44,317 bases of DNA from Methylococcaceae bacterium (lineage in GTDB: Bacteria; Pseudomonadota; Gammaproteobacteria; Methylococcales; Methylomonadaceae). The notes below the pieces were generated by a model, which saw nothing but the letters and a program-made list of their open reading frames with translations, had not been told where the DNA came from and made no database searches. Shown one piece after another: positions 28,005 through 37,755 of this stretch (the stretch's first letter is position 1; each line of letters begins with the position of its first letter). Location: the NCBI GenBank assembly GCA_030626845.1, contig DAOUTG010000013.1, positions 1 to 44,317 of the forward strand, read 5' to 3'. A program made the translations under genes and the position numbers.

Positions 28005-29387
28005 ATGCTAAAAATATACAATACCCTTACCCGAAAAAAAGAAACCTTTACGCCTAGAGTTGCAGGCAAAGTAGGGATGTATGTTTGTGGAATGACCGTT
28101 TATGATTATTGTCATATCGGTCATGCACGGGTGATGGTGGTTTTTGATATCGTGGCGCGTTATTTTCGTTATTCAAGTTATGATTTAACCTATGTCCGTA
28201 ATGTTACCGATATTGACGATAAAATTATTCAACGTGCGAATGAAAATAACGAAGATTTTACGGCATTAACAACACGTTTTATTGAGGCAATGCACGAAGA
28301 TGAACGCGCATTAGCGGTTTTACCTGTTGATATTGAACCTAAAGCCACAGAATCTATTGCCGACATTATTGCAATGATTGAAAAACTAATTGCCAATCAA
28401 TTAGCTTATGTCGGTACAAATGGCGATATATTTTATGCAATTAATAAATTTAAAACTTATGGGAAATTATCAGGCAAAAAATTAGATGAACTTCATGCAG
28501 GTGAACGGGTTAATGTCGATAAGGCTAAAAATAATCCTTTAGATTTTGTTTTATGGAAGATGGCGAAAACGGGTGAACCTGCGTGGGAATCTCCTTGGGG
28601 TTTAGGTCGTCCTGGTTGGCATATTGAATGCTCGGCAATGTCTACTTGTTGCCTAGGAAATCATTTTGATATTCATGGCGGTGGGATGGATTTACAGTTT
28701 CCTCATCATGAAAATGAAATTGCACAATCGGAAGGGGCAACTAATGAAAAATTTGTCAACTATTGGATGCACAATGGCTTTGTCCGCGTGGATGATGAAA
28801 AAATGTCTAAATCATTGGGTAATTTCTTTACAGTTCGTGAAGTTTTAAAAAAATATCGCCCAGAAGTTATTCGTTTTTTCATTCTTTCCAGTCATTATCG
28901 TAGTCCTTTAAATTATTCAGATGCACAATTAGATGAAGCCCAAACCGCTTTAACACGGATTTATACCGCTTTACGTGGCGTTGAAATGGTTAATATATCT
29001 ATTGATGTTAGTTATAAAGCCCGTTTTGATGCGGCGATGGATGATGATTTTAATACGCCGATTGCCTTATCAGTATTATTTGATATTGCTAAAGCGTTAA
29101 ATAAAGCGAAAGCAGATATTCACAAATCGCAACCCTTAGTCGCAACATTACGATATTTAGGGTCTGTTTTAGGTATTTTACAAGATAATTCCGATACATT
29201 TTTAAAAGGCATTGAAGCTGATAATGATTTAACCACTGAAAAAATTGAACAGTTAATTCAAGATCGAATTGATGCTAAGAAAAATAAAGATTGGACAATA
29301 GCAGATAAAATCCGTGATGAATTAAAAGAACAAGGGATTATTCTAGAAGATGCCCCAGGTAACAAAACCACTTGGCGGCGTAAATAA
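28005..29387 (+). CDS. cysS: Cysteinyl-tRNA synthetase
   Basis: Class I synthetase of 461 residues, the length of the E. coli enzyme, when started at the ATG at 28005 (MLKIYNTLT); an upstream frame to 27930 would add 25 unconserved residues. The zinc ligands appear as [19 protein letters not shown] and [12 protein letters not shown]. The HIGH motif is CHIGHAR and the KMSKS loop is [10 protein letters not shown]. The C-terminal anticodon domain is complete. It is divergent from the cyclophilin gene, a common gammaproteobacterial order. Confidence 0.96.
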   Translation: MLKIYNTLTRKKETFTPRVAGKVGMYVCGMTVYDYCHIGHARVMVVFDIVARYFRYSSYDLTYVRNVTDIDDKIIQRANENNEDFTALTTRFIEAMHEDERALAVLPVDIEPKATESIADIIAMIEKLIANQLAYVGTNGDIFYAINKFKTYGKLSGKKLDELHAGERVNVDKAKNNPLDFVLWKMAKTGEPAWESPWGLGRPGWHIECSAMSTCCLGNHFDIHGGGMDLQFPHHENEIAQSEGATNEKFVNYWMHNGFVRVDDEKMSKSLGNFFTVREVLKKYRPEVIRFFILSSHYRSPLNYSDAQLDEAQTALTRIYTALRGVEMVNISIDVSYKARFDAAMDDDFNTPIALSVLFDIAKALNKAKADIHKSQPLVATLRYLGSVLGILQDNSDTFLKGIEADNDLTTEKIEQLIQDRIDAKKNKDWTIADKIRDELKEQGIILEDAPGNKTTWRRK

Positions 29388-29798
29388 AAAATAAGTTCTT
29401 GGAAGAGTATCTGCATCACCTTGTATTTTATGGTACATTAGACGGTTAAATTATAGAATGATGATAAACCTTCTATGTAAGTCCTCTTTCCCTATTAAAG
29501 TTAAGAGCTACCAACTGTTCTTTAATTTTCATCTATAACTATGTATAATTAGTTAAAAGTATAATAAATAAAGGTGTTGAAAACTAGATTTTCATATAAA
29601 CGTTCCTTGTCTTTCTTGCTTTCAAACCGTAGGTTCTACGGGGTTAGCTTATTGTCTTTCAAGCACTGGCTTAGTTTACTAAGTGAAACTAGAAATTGGA
29701 TAAGAATTAAACATTAAACTTATGTGAGTAAGTTTAGGTAAGTTTTAAAGAACAGTCATTCCCAATATTATTTTATGCACTATTTTTAGAGTAGAACC
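29388..29798 (+). other. 411-base gap with boxA-like inverted repeat upstream of the EF-G paralogue
   Basis: No coding frame or tRNA was found. ACTGTTCTTTAA at 29514-29525 is perfectly repeated in inverse at 29745-29756. The first copy resembles the boxA antitermination element of rRNA leaders (TGCTCTTTAACA in E. coli). Two TATAAT-like boxes lie near 29544 and 29560. The stretch could be a long 5' leader for the EF-G gene, a miniature element bounded by the 12-base repeats, or a relic of an rRNA spacer. Confidence 0.4.
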
Positions 29799-31883
29799 AT
29801 GACAGATTTATCGCTTTACAGAAACATTGGTATTTTCGCGCACGTTGATGCGGGTAAAACCACCACCACTGAACGTATTTTAAAACTTACGGGTAAAATT
29901 CATAAGTTAGGTGAAGTACATGATGGTGCGGCAACCACTGACTTCATGGAACAAGAGCAAGAGCGTGGTATTACCATTCAATCTGCGGCAACTTCATGTT
30001 TTTGGAATGAGCATCGCTTTAATATTATTGATACCCCAGGACACGTTGACTTTACTATTGAGGTGTATCGTTCATTAAAGGTACTTGATGGCGGCGTTGG
30101 GGTATTTTGTGGATCAGGCGGGGTTGAACCTCAATCTGAAACTAACTGGCGTTATGCTAATGACTCAGAAGTTGCCCGTGTTATTTTCGTTAATAAATTA
30201 GACCGCTTAGGGGCTGATTTTTATCGTGTGACTAAGCAAGTTCAAGATGTTCTCGGCGCAAATCCCTTAGTCATGGTATTACCTATTGGTACGGAAGATG
30301 ATTTTACAGGGGTCGTTGATTTATTAACGCGTAAAGCATGGGTGTGGGATAATTCAGGCGATCCTGTGAATTATGAAATTCAAGATGTCCCTGCTGATAT
30401 GGTCGATACCGTTGAAGAATGGCGTGAAAAACTCATCGAAATGGCAGTGGAACAAGATGATGATGCATTAGAAAAATACTTGGATGGCGAAGAGCCTGAT
30501 ATGGCGATTATTAAAGCCTGTATTCGTAAAGGCACGATTGCTTTAGACTTTTTCCCAACTTATTGTGGATCTGCTTTTAAAAATAAGGGGATTCAATTGG
30601 TCTTAAATGCGGTCATTGATTACCTACCCTCACCGACTGAAGTTAAACCACAACCTGAAGTCGATGATGAAGGTGAAGAAACAGGTAAGTTTGCTATAGT
30701 TGATGTTGAAAAACCTTTCCGTGCGTTAGCCTTCAAAATTATGGATGATCGTTACGGCGCATTGACCTTTATTCGTATTTATTCAGGTAAATTAAATAAA
30801 GGCGATAGCATCTTAAATAGCTATACGGGTAAAACTGAACGTGTAGGTCGAATGGTAGAAATGCACGCGGATGAGCGTATTGAACTAGATAGTGGGCAGG
30901 CAGGTGATATTATTGCGATTGTTGGCATGAAAAATGTGCAAACAGGACATACCTTATGTGATCCTAAATTTCCTGCAACGTTAGAGCCTATGGTTTTCCC
31001 AGATCCTGTGATCTCCATTGCCGTCTCACCTAAAGATAAAGCGGGATCTGAAAAAATGGGCATTGCCATTGGTAAAATGATTGCAGAAGACCCCTCATTC
31101 CGTGTTGAAACCGATGAAGATAGTGGTGAAACCATTCTTAAAGGCATGGGTGAATTACATTTAGATATTAAAGTTGATATTCTAAAACGTACGCATGGTA
31201 TTGATGTTGAAGTAGGTAAGCCGCAAGTAGCCTACCGTGAAACCATTACGAAAACCATTGAAGATAGTTACACGCATAAAAAACAATCAGGTGGATCGGG
31301 GCAATTTGGTAAAATTGAGTATAAAATTGAGCCAGGTGAACCAGGGTCAGGCTTTATATTTGAATCAAAAGTGACAGGCGGAAACGTTCCTAGAGAATTT
31401 TGGCCCGCTGTTGAAAAAGGCTTTAAAAATAGTATTGACCAAGGGGTATTAGCAGGATTTCCTTGTCTAGATTTTAAAGTTACTTTATTAGATGGGGCTT
31501 TTCATGCGGTAGATTCTTCAGCCGTTGCCTTTGAAATTGCCGCAAAAGCCGCTTATAGACAATCACTACCCAAAGCGGGTCCTCAGTTAATTGAACCTAT
31601 CATGAAAGTAGATGTTTTCACACCAGAAGACCATGTCGGTGATGTGATTGGTGATTTAAACCGTCGTCGTGGCATGATTAAATCACAAGAAGCCAATGTT
31701 ACAGGGGTGCGTATTAAAGCGGATGTCCCGTTAAGTGAAATGTTTGGTTATATTGGTGATTTACGCACCATGACTTCGGGACGTGGACAATTCTCTATGG
31801 AATTTTCACATTACTTAGCCTGTCCTAAAAATATTTCAGAAGAAGTCATTAAAGAAGTAAAAGAACGTAACGAAAAAAAATAA
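29799..31883 (+). CDS. fusA: Elongation factor G paralogue outside the str operon
   Basis: A 694-residue translational GTPase that should promote translocation or ribosome recycling. G1 is [10 protein letters not shown]2 [12 protein letters not shown]3 DTPGHVD and G4 NKLD. Domain IV ([22 protein letters not shown]) and domain V ([12 protein letters not shown]) are complete. It stands alone, without rpsL, rpsG and tuf, and resembles the second EF-G (FusA2-type) found in many gammaproteobacteria. Whether the genome also has the str-operon copy cannot be seen. An unusually long gap with a boxA-like repeat precedes it, and two hairpins follow. Confidence 0.88.
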   Translation: MTDLSLYRNIGIFAHVDAGKTTTTERILKLTGKIHKLGEVHDGAATTDFMEQEQERGITIQSAATSCFWNEHRFNIIDTPGHVDFTIEVYRSLKVLDGGVGVFCGSGGVEPQSETNWRYANDSEVARVIFVNKLDRLGADFYRVTKQVQDVLGANPLVMVLPIGTEDDFTGVVDLLTRKAWVWDNSGDPVNYEIQDVPADMVDTVEEWREKLIEMAVEQDDDALEKYLDGEEPDMAIIKACIRKGTIALDFFPTYCGSAFKNKGIQLVLNAVIDYLPSPTEVKPQPEVDDEGEETGKFAIVDVEKPFRALAFKIMDDRYGALTFIRIYSGKLNKGDSILNSYTGKTERVGRMVEMHADERIELDSGQAGDIIAIVGMKNVQTGHTLCDPKFPATLEPMVFPDPVISIAVSPKDKAGSEKMGIAIGKMIAEDPSFRVETDEDSGETILKGMGELHLDIKVDILKRTHGIDVEVGKPQVAYRETITKTIEDSYTHKKQSGGSGQFGKIEYKIEPGEPGSGFIFESKVTGGNVPREFWPAVEKGFKNSIDQGVLAGFPCLDFKVTLLDGAFHAVDSSAVAFEIAAKAAYRQSLPKAGPQLIEPIMKVDVFTPEDHVGDVIGDLNRRRGMIKSQEANVTGVRIKADVPLSEMFGYIGDLRTMTSGRGQFSMEFSHYLACPKNISEEVIKEVKERNEKK

Positions 31884-31902
31884 GTAGCTCAAACAAGAAA
31901 GT

Positions 31903-31936
31903 AGCGGTGTAAAAATTATACCGCTATTTTTTATTT
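31903..31936 (+). terminator. Rho-independent terminator after the EF-G gene
   Basis: AGCGGTGTAA pairs with TTATACCGCT (one G-U pair) around a 3-base loop and is followed by ATTTTTTATTT. It lies 20 bases after the stop codon. Confidence 0.85.
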
Positions 31937-31963
31937 GGCGTGAAAAACAAGCTTTTTCACGCC
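31937..31963. terminator. Second perfect hairpin after the EF-G terminator
   Basis: GGCGTGAAAAA and TTTTTCACGCC form an 11-base perfect stem around CAAGC, directly after the first terminator's T-tract. It may act as a back-up terminator or as a structured 5' element for the transcript running into minC. Confidence 0.6.
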
Positions 31964-32118
31964 ATATTATCAGTATCTTTTCTTGAAACTCGAAGTTAAT
32001 GGTAACTTAAATTTGTCCCTTCCTAAATTAATAACCAAATTATTTAATTTGAGACAATGATTTTTTTTGTTAGTGATGATAGAATCCTCATAACATTTCA
32101 CTAGACATCACCCATAAA

Positions 32119-32868
32119 ATGTTAGCATCCGCCTCTTCCCTACATATTGTTTCTAAAGCGACATTAGAATTCAAAAGCAGTTCTTTTAACATTCCTATCC
32201 TGGTTTTAAATAGTGCTAGTTTGATTGAAATAAAAAAAGAACTCATAGAGAAAATATCTCAAGCACCTGATTTCTTTAAAGAATCCCCACTGATTATTGA
32301 TTTAAACTTAACCGTTACTCAATATCTTAGCATCGAATCTTTAGTTCAAATTTTACGAAAATTACAATTTTTTCCCATCGGTGTTCAGGGTGGAACATCT
32401 AAACAACATGAAAGTGCTGCGAACATGGGTCTTCCTGTCTTATCTGTTAAATTAATCAACAACTTAAAGCTCGCCTCTCAACCTGTCGAAATAACAACTA
32501 CAAAAAATTCAGAAACTAATGAGCAATCAAACAACGTATCAATCATTGAAACAAAATTAATTACACATCCCATTCGTTCAGGGCAACGAGTTTACTCCAA
32601 AGGGGATCTAATTATTTTAGCCCAAGTAAGCGCAGGTGCAGAAGTGCTAGCAATAGGAAATATTCATATTTACGCCCCTTTAAGGGGACGTGCCTTAGCA
32701 GGTATAGAAGGTAATACTCAGAGCCGTATTTTTTGTACAAATTTACAAGCTCAATTAATTTCAATTGCAGGAAATTATCAGATACAAGACGATTTAGATG
32801 TTAATATGAGCAACAAATCGGTGCAAATTTTTTTGCAAGAACACGCATTAATTATTAAAGAACTTTAA
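32119..32868 (+). CDS. minC: Septum site-determining protein MinC
   Basis: Inhibitor of FtsZ polymerisation that keeps division at mid-cell. A variable N-terminal domain (about 1-115) is followed by a linker and the conserved beta-helix C-terminal domain (about 150-249) with RSGQRVYSKGDLIILAQVSAGAEVLAIGNIHIYAPLRGRALAG. The 249 residues match the family. No clear ribosome-binding site precedes the ATG. It heads minC-minD-minE; the 235-base gap before it holds the EF-G terminators and an AT-rich leader with a possible extended -10 (TGATAGAAT, 32077-32085). Confidence 0.95.
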   Translation: MLASASSLHIVSKATLEFKSSSFNIPILVLNSASLIEIKKELIEKISQAPDFFKESPLIIDLNLTVTQYLSIESLVQILRKLQFFPIGVQGGTSKQHESAANMGLPVLSVKLINNLKLASQPVEITTTKNSETNEQSNNVSIIETKLITHPIRSGQRVYSKGDLIILAQVSAGAEVLAIGNIHIYAPLRGRALAGIEGNTQSRIFCTNLQAQLISIAGNYQIQDDLDVNMSNKSVQIFLQEHALIIKEL

Positions 32869-32887
32869 GTTTTTAGAGGATAAAACA

Positions 32888-33700
32888 TTGGCTAGAATCA
32901 TCGTCGTTACATCAGGAAAAGGGGGCGTAGGAAAAACAACAACGAGTGCTGCAATTGCAATGGGACTTGCAAAAAAAGGACTTAAAACCGTTGTGATTGA
33001 TTTCGATGTTGGTTTACGCAACCTCGACCTAATTATGGGCTGTGAACGACGTGTTGTTTATGATTTTATTAACGTTATTAATAAAGAGGCCACTTTAAAT
33101 CAAACCTTAATTCGTGATAAACGTTGCAGTTTGCTCTCTATATTACCCGCTTCCCAAACACGTGATAAAGACGCATTAACCAAAGAAGGGGTTGGACGCG
33201 TCTTAGAAGAATTATCCAAAGATTTCAAATATATTATTTGTGACTCCCCCGCAGGCATTGAACGAGGGGCGCATTATGCGATGTACTTTGCAGATGATGC
33301 TTTCATCGTCACTAACCCTGAAGTTTCATCAGTCAGAGATGCGGATAGAATGCTGGGAATTTTAGCCAGTAAATCACTTCGTGCAGAAGAGAATCGTGAC
33401 CCCATTAAAGAATATTTATTACTCTCACGTTATTCAGCTGAAAGAGTGGAATTAGAAGAAATGCTCAGTGTTGATGATGTTCAAGAAATATTATCATTGC
33501 ATTTATTAGGTGTTATTCCAGAATCGAAATCGGTTTTAAATGCCTCTAACTCAGGAATACCCGTAATACTTGATGAAAAAAGTGATGCAGGTCAAGCCTA
33601 TATGGATATAGTAGCCCGTTATTTAGGGGATGATAAGCCACATCGTTTTATTGAAAAAGAAAAAAAGGGTTTGTTTAATAAATTTTTTAGGAATAAATAA
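32888..33700 (+). CDS. minD: Septum site-determining ATPase MinD
   Basis: Membrane-bound ParA-type ATPase that carries MinC and oscillates with MinE. The deviant Walker A KGGVGKTT is at the start, with switch I DFDVGLRNLDLIMG and Walker B YIICDSPAGIE. The C-terminal amphipathic targeting helix KKGLFNKFFRNK is clear. The start is TTG at 32888 with AGAGGA about eight bases before; no ATG lies near the conserved MARIIVVTSG start. It overlaps minE by one base (TAATG). Confidence 0.97.
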   Translation: MARIIVVTSGKGGVGKTTTSAAIAMGLAKKGLKTVVIDFDVGLRNLDLIMGCERRVVYDFINVINKEATLNQTLIRDKRCSLLSILPASQTRDKDALTKEGVGRVLEELSKDFKYIICDSPAGIERGAHYAMYFADDAFIVTNPEVSSVRDADRMLGILASKSLRAEENRDPIKEYLLLSRYSAERVELEEMLSVDDVQEILSLHLLGVIPESKSVLNASNSGIPVILDEKSDAGQAYMDIVARYLGDDKPHRFIEKEKKGLFNKFFRNK

Positions 33701-33978
33701 TGAGTTTATTAGATTATTTTAAAAAATCTAAACCATCGACTGCGGCTGTTGCTAAAGAACGATTGCAAATTTTAGTCGCCCATGAACGTGCATCACGCAA
33801 TCAACCCGCTTATCTTCCAAAGTTAAAACAGGAATTACTTGAAGTTATCCAAAAATACTTTGAAGTTCACGAAGAAAGTGTTTCGGTAAATTTAGAACAA
33901 GATAGCGAAAGGGAAACCTTAGAAATTAACGTTGTTTTTCCCGATGAAGAACAAGCTAAAAAAACGATTTCAATTTAA
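33700..33978 (+). CDS. minE: Cell division topological specificity factor MinE
   Basis: Stimulates MinD ATPase and confines the division inhibitor to the poles. The 92-residue protein starts with the membrane-targeting amphipathic MSLLDYFKKSK, followed by the MinD-binding AKERLQILVAHERASR and the dimerising beta domain KQELLEVIQKY. Its ATG shares a base with the minD stop codon, and AGGAA precedes it, so translation is coupled. Confidence 0.97.
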   Translation: MSLLDYFKKSKPSTAAVAKERLQILVAHERASRNQPAYLPKLKQELLEVIQKYFEVHEESVSVNLEQDSERETLEINVVFPDEEQAKKTISI

Positions 33979-33996
33979 AAAATAAAGGTAAAGACA

Positions 33997-34194
33997 ATGT
34001 CAAAAGAAATCGGAAAAGTCGCAGGGAAATTATGGGCTTACTTAGATGAAAATGAATCAGCAAGCCCCTCTAGAATTGCTAAAGAAATAGAGGTTTCCAT
34101 AAACGAATTACACCGTGCCATAGGCTGGTTAGCAAGAGAAGAAAAAATTGCGATTGAAGTCAATGGGCGTGTAGAAATACTGTCATTGAAATAA
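33997..34194 (+). CDS. Small winged-helix protein (DUF2582-like)
   Basis: A 65-residue protein consisting of one winged helix-turn-helix: helices around EIGKVAGKLWAYLDEN, SPSRIAKEIEVS and INELHRAIGWLAREEKI, then a wing strand IAIEVNGRVEIL. It resembles the DUF2582 family of small winged-helix proteins, mostly uncharacterised. It follows minE by 18 bases with an AAGG ribosome-binding site, so it is probably the fourth gene of the min transcript. A DNA-binding role is plausible but not shown. Confidence 0.75.
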   Translation: MSKEIGKVAGKLWAYLDENESASPSRIAKEIEVSINELHRAIGWLAREEKIAIEVNGRVEILSLK

Positions 34195-34339
34195 AAAACC
34201 CCTCTATTTCTGCTAATAACTTTAATTTAATCGCAGTATTTATTATGGCGATAGGGCTAAATTATTGTTTTTAATAATTTCGTGAAAAGTCGGAAGGAAC
34301 TTGAAGAAAAATGTAATGATGAGTCAATATATAGAATAT

Positions 34340-34416
34340 TGGGGTGAACGATGGGGCTCGAACCCACGACAACCGGAATCACAATCCGGGGCTCTACCAA
34401 CTGAGCTACGCTCACC
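34340..34416 (-). tRNA. tRNA-His (GTG anticodon)
   Basis: Read on the minus strand it begins GGTGAGCGTAGCTC, with anticodon arm CCGGATTGTGATTCCGG, T-arm GTGGGTTCGAGCCCCAT and encoded CCA (complement of 34340-34342). The acceptor includes the extra G at position -1 paired with C73, the tRNA-His identity element. It is the last gene of a His-Arg-Pro block as ordered along the plus strand (transcribed Pro, Arg, His). Confidence 0.95.
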
Positions 34417-34449
34417 ATAGCGTATGAGGAATGTTTGATTTAAAGAGGA

Positions 34450-34526
34450 TGGTACGCTTGGCAGGACTCGAACCTGCGACCCTCGGCTTAGAAGGCCGAT
34501 GCTCTATCCAGCTGAGCTACAAACGC
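34450..34526 (-). tRNA. tRNA-Arg (TCT anticodon)
   Basis: On the minus strand: GCGTTTGTAGCTCAGCTGG, anticodon arm TCGGCCTTCTAAGCCGA with TCT, T-arm GCAGGTTCGAGTCCTGC and encoded CCA. It decodes AGA/AGG. Only 4 bases separate it from tRNA-Pro and 33 from tRNA-His. Confidence 0.95.
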
Positions 34527-34530
34527 ATAT

Positions 34531-34607
34531 TGGTCGGGGTAGAGAGATTCGAACTCCCGACATCCTGCTCCCAAAGCAGGCGCGCTACCAAACTGCGCTA
34601 TACCCCG
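34531..34607 (-). tRNA. tRNA-Pro (TGG anticodon)
   Basis: On the minus strand: CGGGGTATAGCGCAGTTTGG, anticodon loop TTTGGGA with TGG, T-arm CGGGAGTTCGAATCTCT and CCA encoded. First of three closely spaced tRNA genes likely processed from one transcript. Confidence 0.95.
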
Positions 34608-34627
34608 ATTTTATGACACTTTCTAAG

Positions 34628-34644
34628 CGGCTAATGATTAGCCG
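34628..34644. repeat. Short perfect hairpin between tRNA-Pro and tRNA-Leu
   Basis: CGGCTAA and TTAGCCG form a 7-base stem around TGA. It lies 20 bases upstream of tRNA-Pro (minus strand), in a gap of 206 bases that holds no gene. Confidence 0.4.
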
Positions 34645-34775
34645 TTCTCTATCAGTCCTTATAAAGAGCTGACCATAATAACGATAAAGTTTACATTGGT
34701 CAAACTTTATTTTTAAATTAATTCTATTAGTACAATAGAAATGTAGTTTGGATTCAATTCTAAAATAAAAAATGC

Positions 34776-34802
34776 TAAAAAAACCAGCAATTAAACTGGT
34801 TT
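34776..34802 (-). terminator. Rho-independent terminator after tRNA-Leu(GAG)
   Basis: On the minus strand AAACCAG pairs with CTGGTTT around an 8-base loop and runs into a T-tract (complement of the A-run at 34777-34783). It lies 11 bases after the tRNA, separating it from the Pro-Arg-His block. Confidence 0.75.
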
Positions 34803-34813
34803 ATAATTAATAA

Positions 34814-34898
34814 TGGTGCCGATGGCCGGACTTGAACCGGCACAGCTTACGCCACTACCCCCTCAAGGTAGCGTGTCTACCAATTTCACCACATCGGC
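34814..34898 (-). tRNA. tRNA-Leu (GAG anticodon)
   Basis: An 85-base class II tRNA on the minus strand: GCCGATGTGGTGAAATTGGTAG, anticodon stem CTACC/GGTAG around TTGAGGG (GAG), long variable arm, T-arm GCCGGTTCAAGTCCGGC and CCA encoded. It sits 20 bases after secG on the same strand, the conserved secG-leuU order of many gammaproteobacteria, and is probably co-transcribed with it. Confidence 0.95.
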
Positions 34899-34918
34899 GG
34901 CACTAACATTCATGTTTT

Positions 34919-35530
34919 TTAAGGCTGCGTAACTGTTTCTGTTACTTGGTCTACTGGTGTTTCAATAACAGCAGGGACTACTTCAACTTCCTCTATTGTA
35001 GTTTCAATTGCAATATCATTATCAATTACAGGTATGGACTCATCAGATATAGTTGCTGTTTCCACTTGAAGTGTTTCGTTAGCATTAGTAACAGGAACGA
35101 TATTATCGTTAACCTGTTGTGGTTTGTTTATGATTGTTTCTGTAGTAGCCTCATCAATAGGCTCTAAAATAACAGGGACTGATTCTGTAGGTTGGATAAC
35201 AGGGATACTTTCAGCACTTGGTTTATTCTCACCAATTAGTGGTACATCTTCTAATGGTTGTTCAATTTCAGGTTGCTCCATTAAATCATCAGGTTTATTT
35301 TCATAACCGCTTAAAACGGCTAATCCTAAACTGGTTATAAAAAATAAAGCGGCTAAAATAGCAGTTGCTCGTGATAAAAAGGAAGCCGCGCCTTGAGCAC
35401 CGAAAACAGATCCTGAGCCACCGCCTGCAAATGCAGCACCTGCATCAGCACCTTTGCCTTGCTGCATTAAAATAAGCCCTACAACACTAAGCCCTAATAA
35501 TACATGAACAATAATGATTAATTGATACAT
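34919..35530 (-). CDS. secG: SecG translocon subunit with long acidic C-terminal tail
   Basis: Accessory subunit of the SecYEG channel. The first about 75 residues are normal SecG: helix 1 (YQLIIIVHVLLGLSVVGLILM), the conserved QQGKGADAGAAFAGG, SVFGAQGAASFLSR and helix 2 (AILAALFFITSLGLAVL). The remaining about 128 residues form a low-complexity tail rich in Glu, Thr, Val, Ile and Pro with repeated I/V-P-V-I units. The total of 203 residues is nearly double the E. coli protein (110). SecG's C-terminus faces the periplasm or cytoplasm depending on its inversion state, so the tail's location is uncertain. It follows tpiA by 14 bases. Confidence 0.93.
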   Translation of the reverse strand: MYQLIIIVHVLLGLSVVGLILMQQGKGADAGAAFAGGGSGSVFGAQGAASFLSRATAILAALFFITSLGLAVLSGYENKPDDLMEQPEIEQPLEDVPLIGENKPSAESIPVIQPTESVPVILEPIDEATTETIINKPQQVNDNIVPVTNANETLQVETATISDESIPVIDNDIAIETTIEEVEVVPAVIETPVDQVTETVTQP

Positions 35531-35544
35531 AAACCTAAAATTTT

Positions 35545-36291
35545 TTAAACTGAATGATAAATATCTAAAAAGGATTGAGCATCTAATGAAGCTCCTCCAA
35601 TTAAACCCCCGTCAATATCTGCCATGCCTAATAACCCTTTTGCATTGGCAGGTTTCATACTTCCACCATATAAAATTTGGATTTTATCTGCAATAGTTTG
35701 ATTTTTTGCTGCAATACGTTCACGAATCGCTTTATGTACTTCTTGTGCTTGTTCATCAGAGGCGGTAACCCCAGTTCCAATTGCCCAAACAGGTTCGTAA
35801 GCAATGACAGCATTATTTAAAGCGTCAATACCTGCTTTTTCAATGACAGCATCTAATTGTTTATTAATAACATTAAAGGTTTCATTTGCTTCACGTTCCG
35901 CTAAGGTTTCACCAATACATAAAACAGGAACAATGCCTTGTTTTTGTGCTTCACAAAAACGCGCGGCAACTGACTCATCGGTATCACCGTAATAAGTACG
36001 ACGCTCTGAATGACCTACTAAAGCATATTTACACTTAAATTCTTTTAACATAGATGCTGAGATTTCACCCGTGTAAGCACCTGATTCTTGGTCAGCTATA
36101 TTTTGCGCCCCAATAGACAATGGGCTATTTACAGTTAATGCCTGCAAATCAGCTAAATAAACATAAGGCGCACAGACAGCAATTCCAGCATCATCGGCAT
36201 TCAAGCCTTCCATAATTGCATTACACAATGATTTAGCACTTTCGGCTGAACCATTCATTTTCCAGTTTCCCATAATTAGAGACTGACGCAT
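35545..36291 (-). CDS. tpiA: Triosephosphate isomerase
   Basis: Interconverts dihydroxyacetone phosphate and glyceraldehyde 3-phosphate. The N-terminal GNWKMNG, catalytic His in LVGHSERR, catalytic Glu in AYEPVWAIGTG with the flexible loop, and the phosphate-binding LYGGSMKPAN and GLIGGASL are intact in 248 residues. It follows glmM by 55 bases; GGAG lies eight bases before the ATG. Confidence 0.97.
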   Translation of the reverse strand: MRQSLIMGNWKMNGSAESAKSLCNAIMEGLNADDAGIAVCAPYVYLADLQALTVNSPLSIGAQNIADQESGAYTGEISASMLKEFKCKYALVGHSERRTYYGDTDESVAARFCEAQKQGIVPVLCIGETLAEREANETFNVINKQLDAVIEKAGIDALNNAVIAYEPVWAIGTGVTASDEQAQEVHKAIRERIAAKNQTIADKIQILYGGSMKPANAKGLLGMADIDGGLIGGASLDAQSFLDIYHSV

Positions 36292-36346
36292 TACTTACTC
36301 CAAGACAAAATCAAACCAACCATGATATAGGCTAATGCTTTGTAAT

Positions 36347-37687
36347 TCAAGAACTAATTGAATTCTTTACAACCTCGGCTAATTGTTGTGCATAATCATT
36401 GACTTTTTTCTCATCCATACCCTCAACCATTATCCTAATTAATGGCTCAGTCCCTGATGCTCTTAAAAGGATACGTCCTTCATAACCGAGTGCTTTTTCA
36501 ACCGTGGTTACCGCCTTTTGAATAGCAGGAATTTCTAAGGGATTAACTTTTCGTGCAACGTTAACATTAATTAAAACTTGAGGGTATTTCTGCATGCCTT
36601 GTTTTAATTCATGTAAATTATGCCCTGTTTGTTGTATTTCTGTTAGAATTTGTAAAGCGGCAACAATACCATCACCTGTCGTGGTTTTATCTAGACAAAT
36701 AATATGTCCTGAGCTTTCTCCTCCTAATAAAGCGTTATGCTGTTTTAACATTTCTAAAACATAACGATCTCCAACATTCGCTCGGATTAATGAAAGCCCT
36801 AGTTTTTCTAAACCATGTTCCATGCCTAGATTAGACATTAATGTACCAATAATTGGCATGGGCTGTTTTTCTTGGGCTAATTTTGATTTAGCAATAATAA
36901 AAATTAATTCATCACCATCAACAATTTCGCCCTTATGATCTACCATAATGAGTCGATCACCATCACCATCTAAAGCAATACCTAAATCTGCTTTTTCTTT
37001 AAGAACAGTATCAACTAGTTTTTGAGGCTGAGTTGCTCCACACAGATGATTAATATTCAAACCATTCGGCGATACGCCGATAGTGATGACGTTTGCACCT
37101 AATTCTTCAAGCACACAAGGGGCAACATGATAGGTTGCTCCGTTAGCACAATCAACCACAACATTAAGTCCTTTAAGACTCAGAGTACTTGGAATGGTTG
37201 ACTTACAAAACTCAATATAACGCCCTGCCGCATCTTCAATACGTTTAGCTTTACCCAATTTAGCCGAATCAACGGTAACAATGGAGCTATCAATATATTT
37301 TTCTATTTTATATTCTAAGTTATCTGCTAATTTAGTGCCTTGGGGTGAGAAAAATTTAACTCCATTATCATAATAAGGATTATGTGAGGCACTAATAACG
37401 ATACCTGCTCGCGCTCTTAGCGTGCGGGTTAAATAAGCAATAGCTGGAGTAGGCATAGGCCCTAATAAATGGGTATCAACCCCTGCGGCTGATAAACCCG
37501 CTTCTAATGCAGATTCAAACATATAACCTGAAATACGGGTGTCCTTACCAACCAGAACAAAGTTTTTACCTTCTTCGGCAAATACTCGTCCGATTGCCCA
37601 ACCTAGTTTTAATAAAAAATCAGCAGTAATGGGATAATCACCAACTCTACCACGGATACCATCGGTACCAAAATATTTTTTTGACAT
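36347..37687 (-). CDS. glmM: Phosphoglucosamine mutase
   Basis: Converts glucosamine 6-phosphate to glucosamine 1-phosphate for cell-wall precursor synthesis. The phosphoserine loop [15 protein letters not shown], metal-binding DGDGDR, sugar loop GGESSGHI and phosphate-binding [12 protein letters not shown] are intact over 446 residues. In many gammaproteobacteria folP lies between ftsH and glmM; here it is missing from that place and a terminator lies instead. Confidence 0.96.
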   Translation of the reverse strand: MSKKYFGTDGIRGRVGDYPITADFLLKLGWAIGRVFAEEGKNFVLVGKDTRISGYMFESALEAGLSAAGVDTHLLGPMPTPAIAYLTRTLRARAGIVISASHNPYYDNGVKFFSPQGTKLADNLEYKIEKYIDSSIVTVDSAKLGKAKRIEDAAGRYIEFCKSTIPSTLSLKGLNVVVDCANGATYHVAPCVLEELGANVITIGVSPNGLNINHLCGATQPQKLVDTVLKEKADLGIALDGDGDRLIMVDHKGEIVDGDELIFIIAKSKLAQEKQPMPIIGTLMSNLGMEHGLEKLGLSLIRANVGDRYVLEMLKQHNALLGGESSGHIICLDKTTTGDGIVAALQILTEIQQTGHNLHELKQGMQKYPQVLINVNVARKVNPLEIPAIQKAVTTVEKALGYEGRILLRASGTEPLIRIMVEGMDEKKVNDYAQQLAEVVKNSISS

Positions 37688-37708
37688 GATTTTTTTTGTT
37701 CGAAAGCA

Positions 37709-37736
37709 TAAAAAAAGGAGAGACTAAGCTCTCCTT
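37709..37736 (-). terminator. Rho-independent terminator after ftsH
   Basis: On the minus strand AAGGAGAG pairs perfectly with CTCTCCTT around a 6-base loop, ending in seven T residues. It lies 19 bases after the ftsH stop and 22 bases before the glmM start, so glmM must have its own promoter or depend on read-through. Confidence 0.88.
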
Positions 37737-37755
37737 AATTAGAAAAATTATCGCG

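Noticed and set aside
34431..34616. A plus-strand 61-codon reading frame over the tRNA block
   Set aside because: It is antisense to tRNA-Arg and tRNA-Pro; its protein-like repeats come from the tRNA T-arm sequences.
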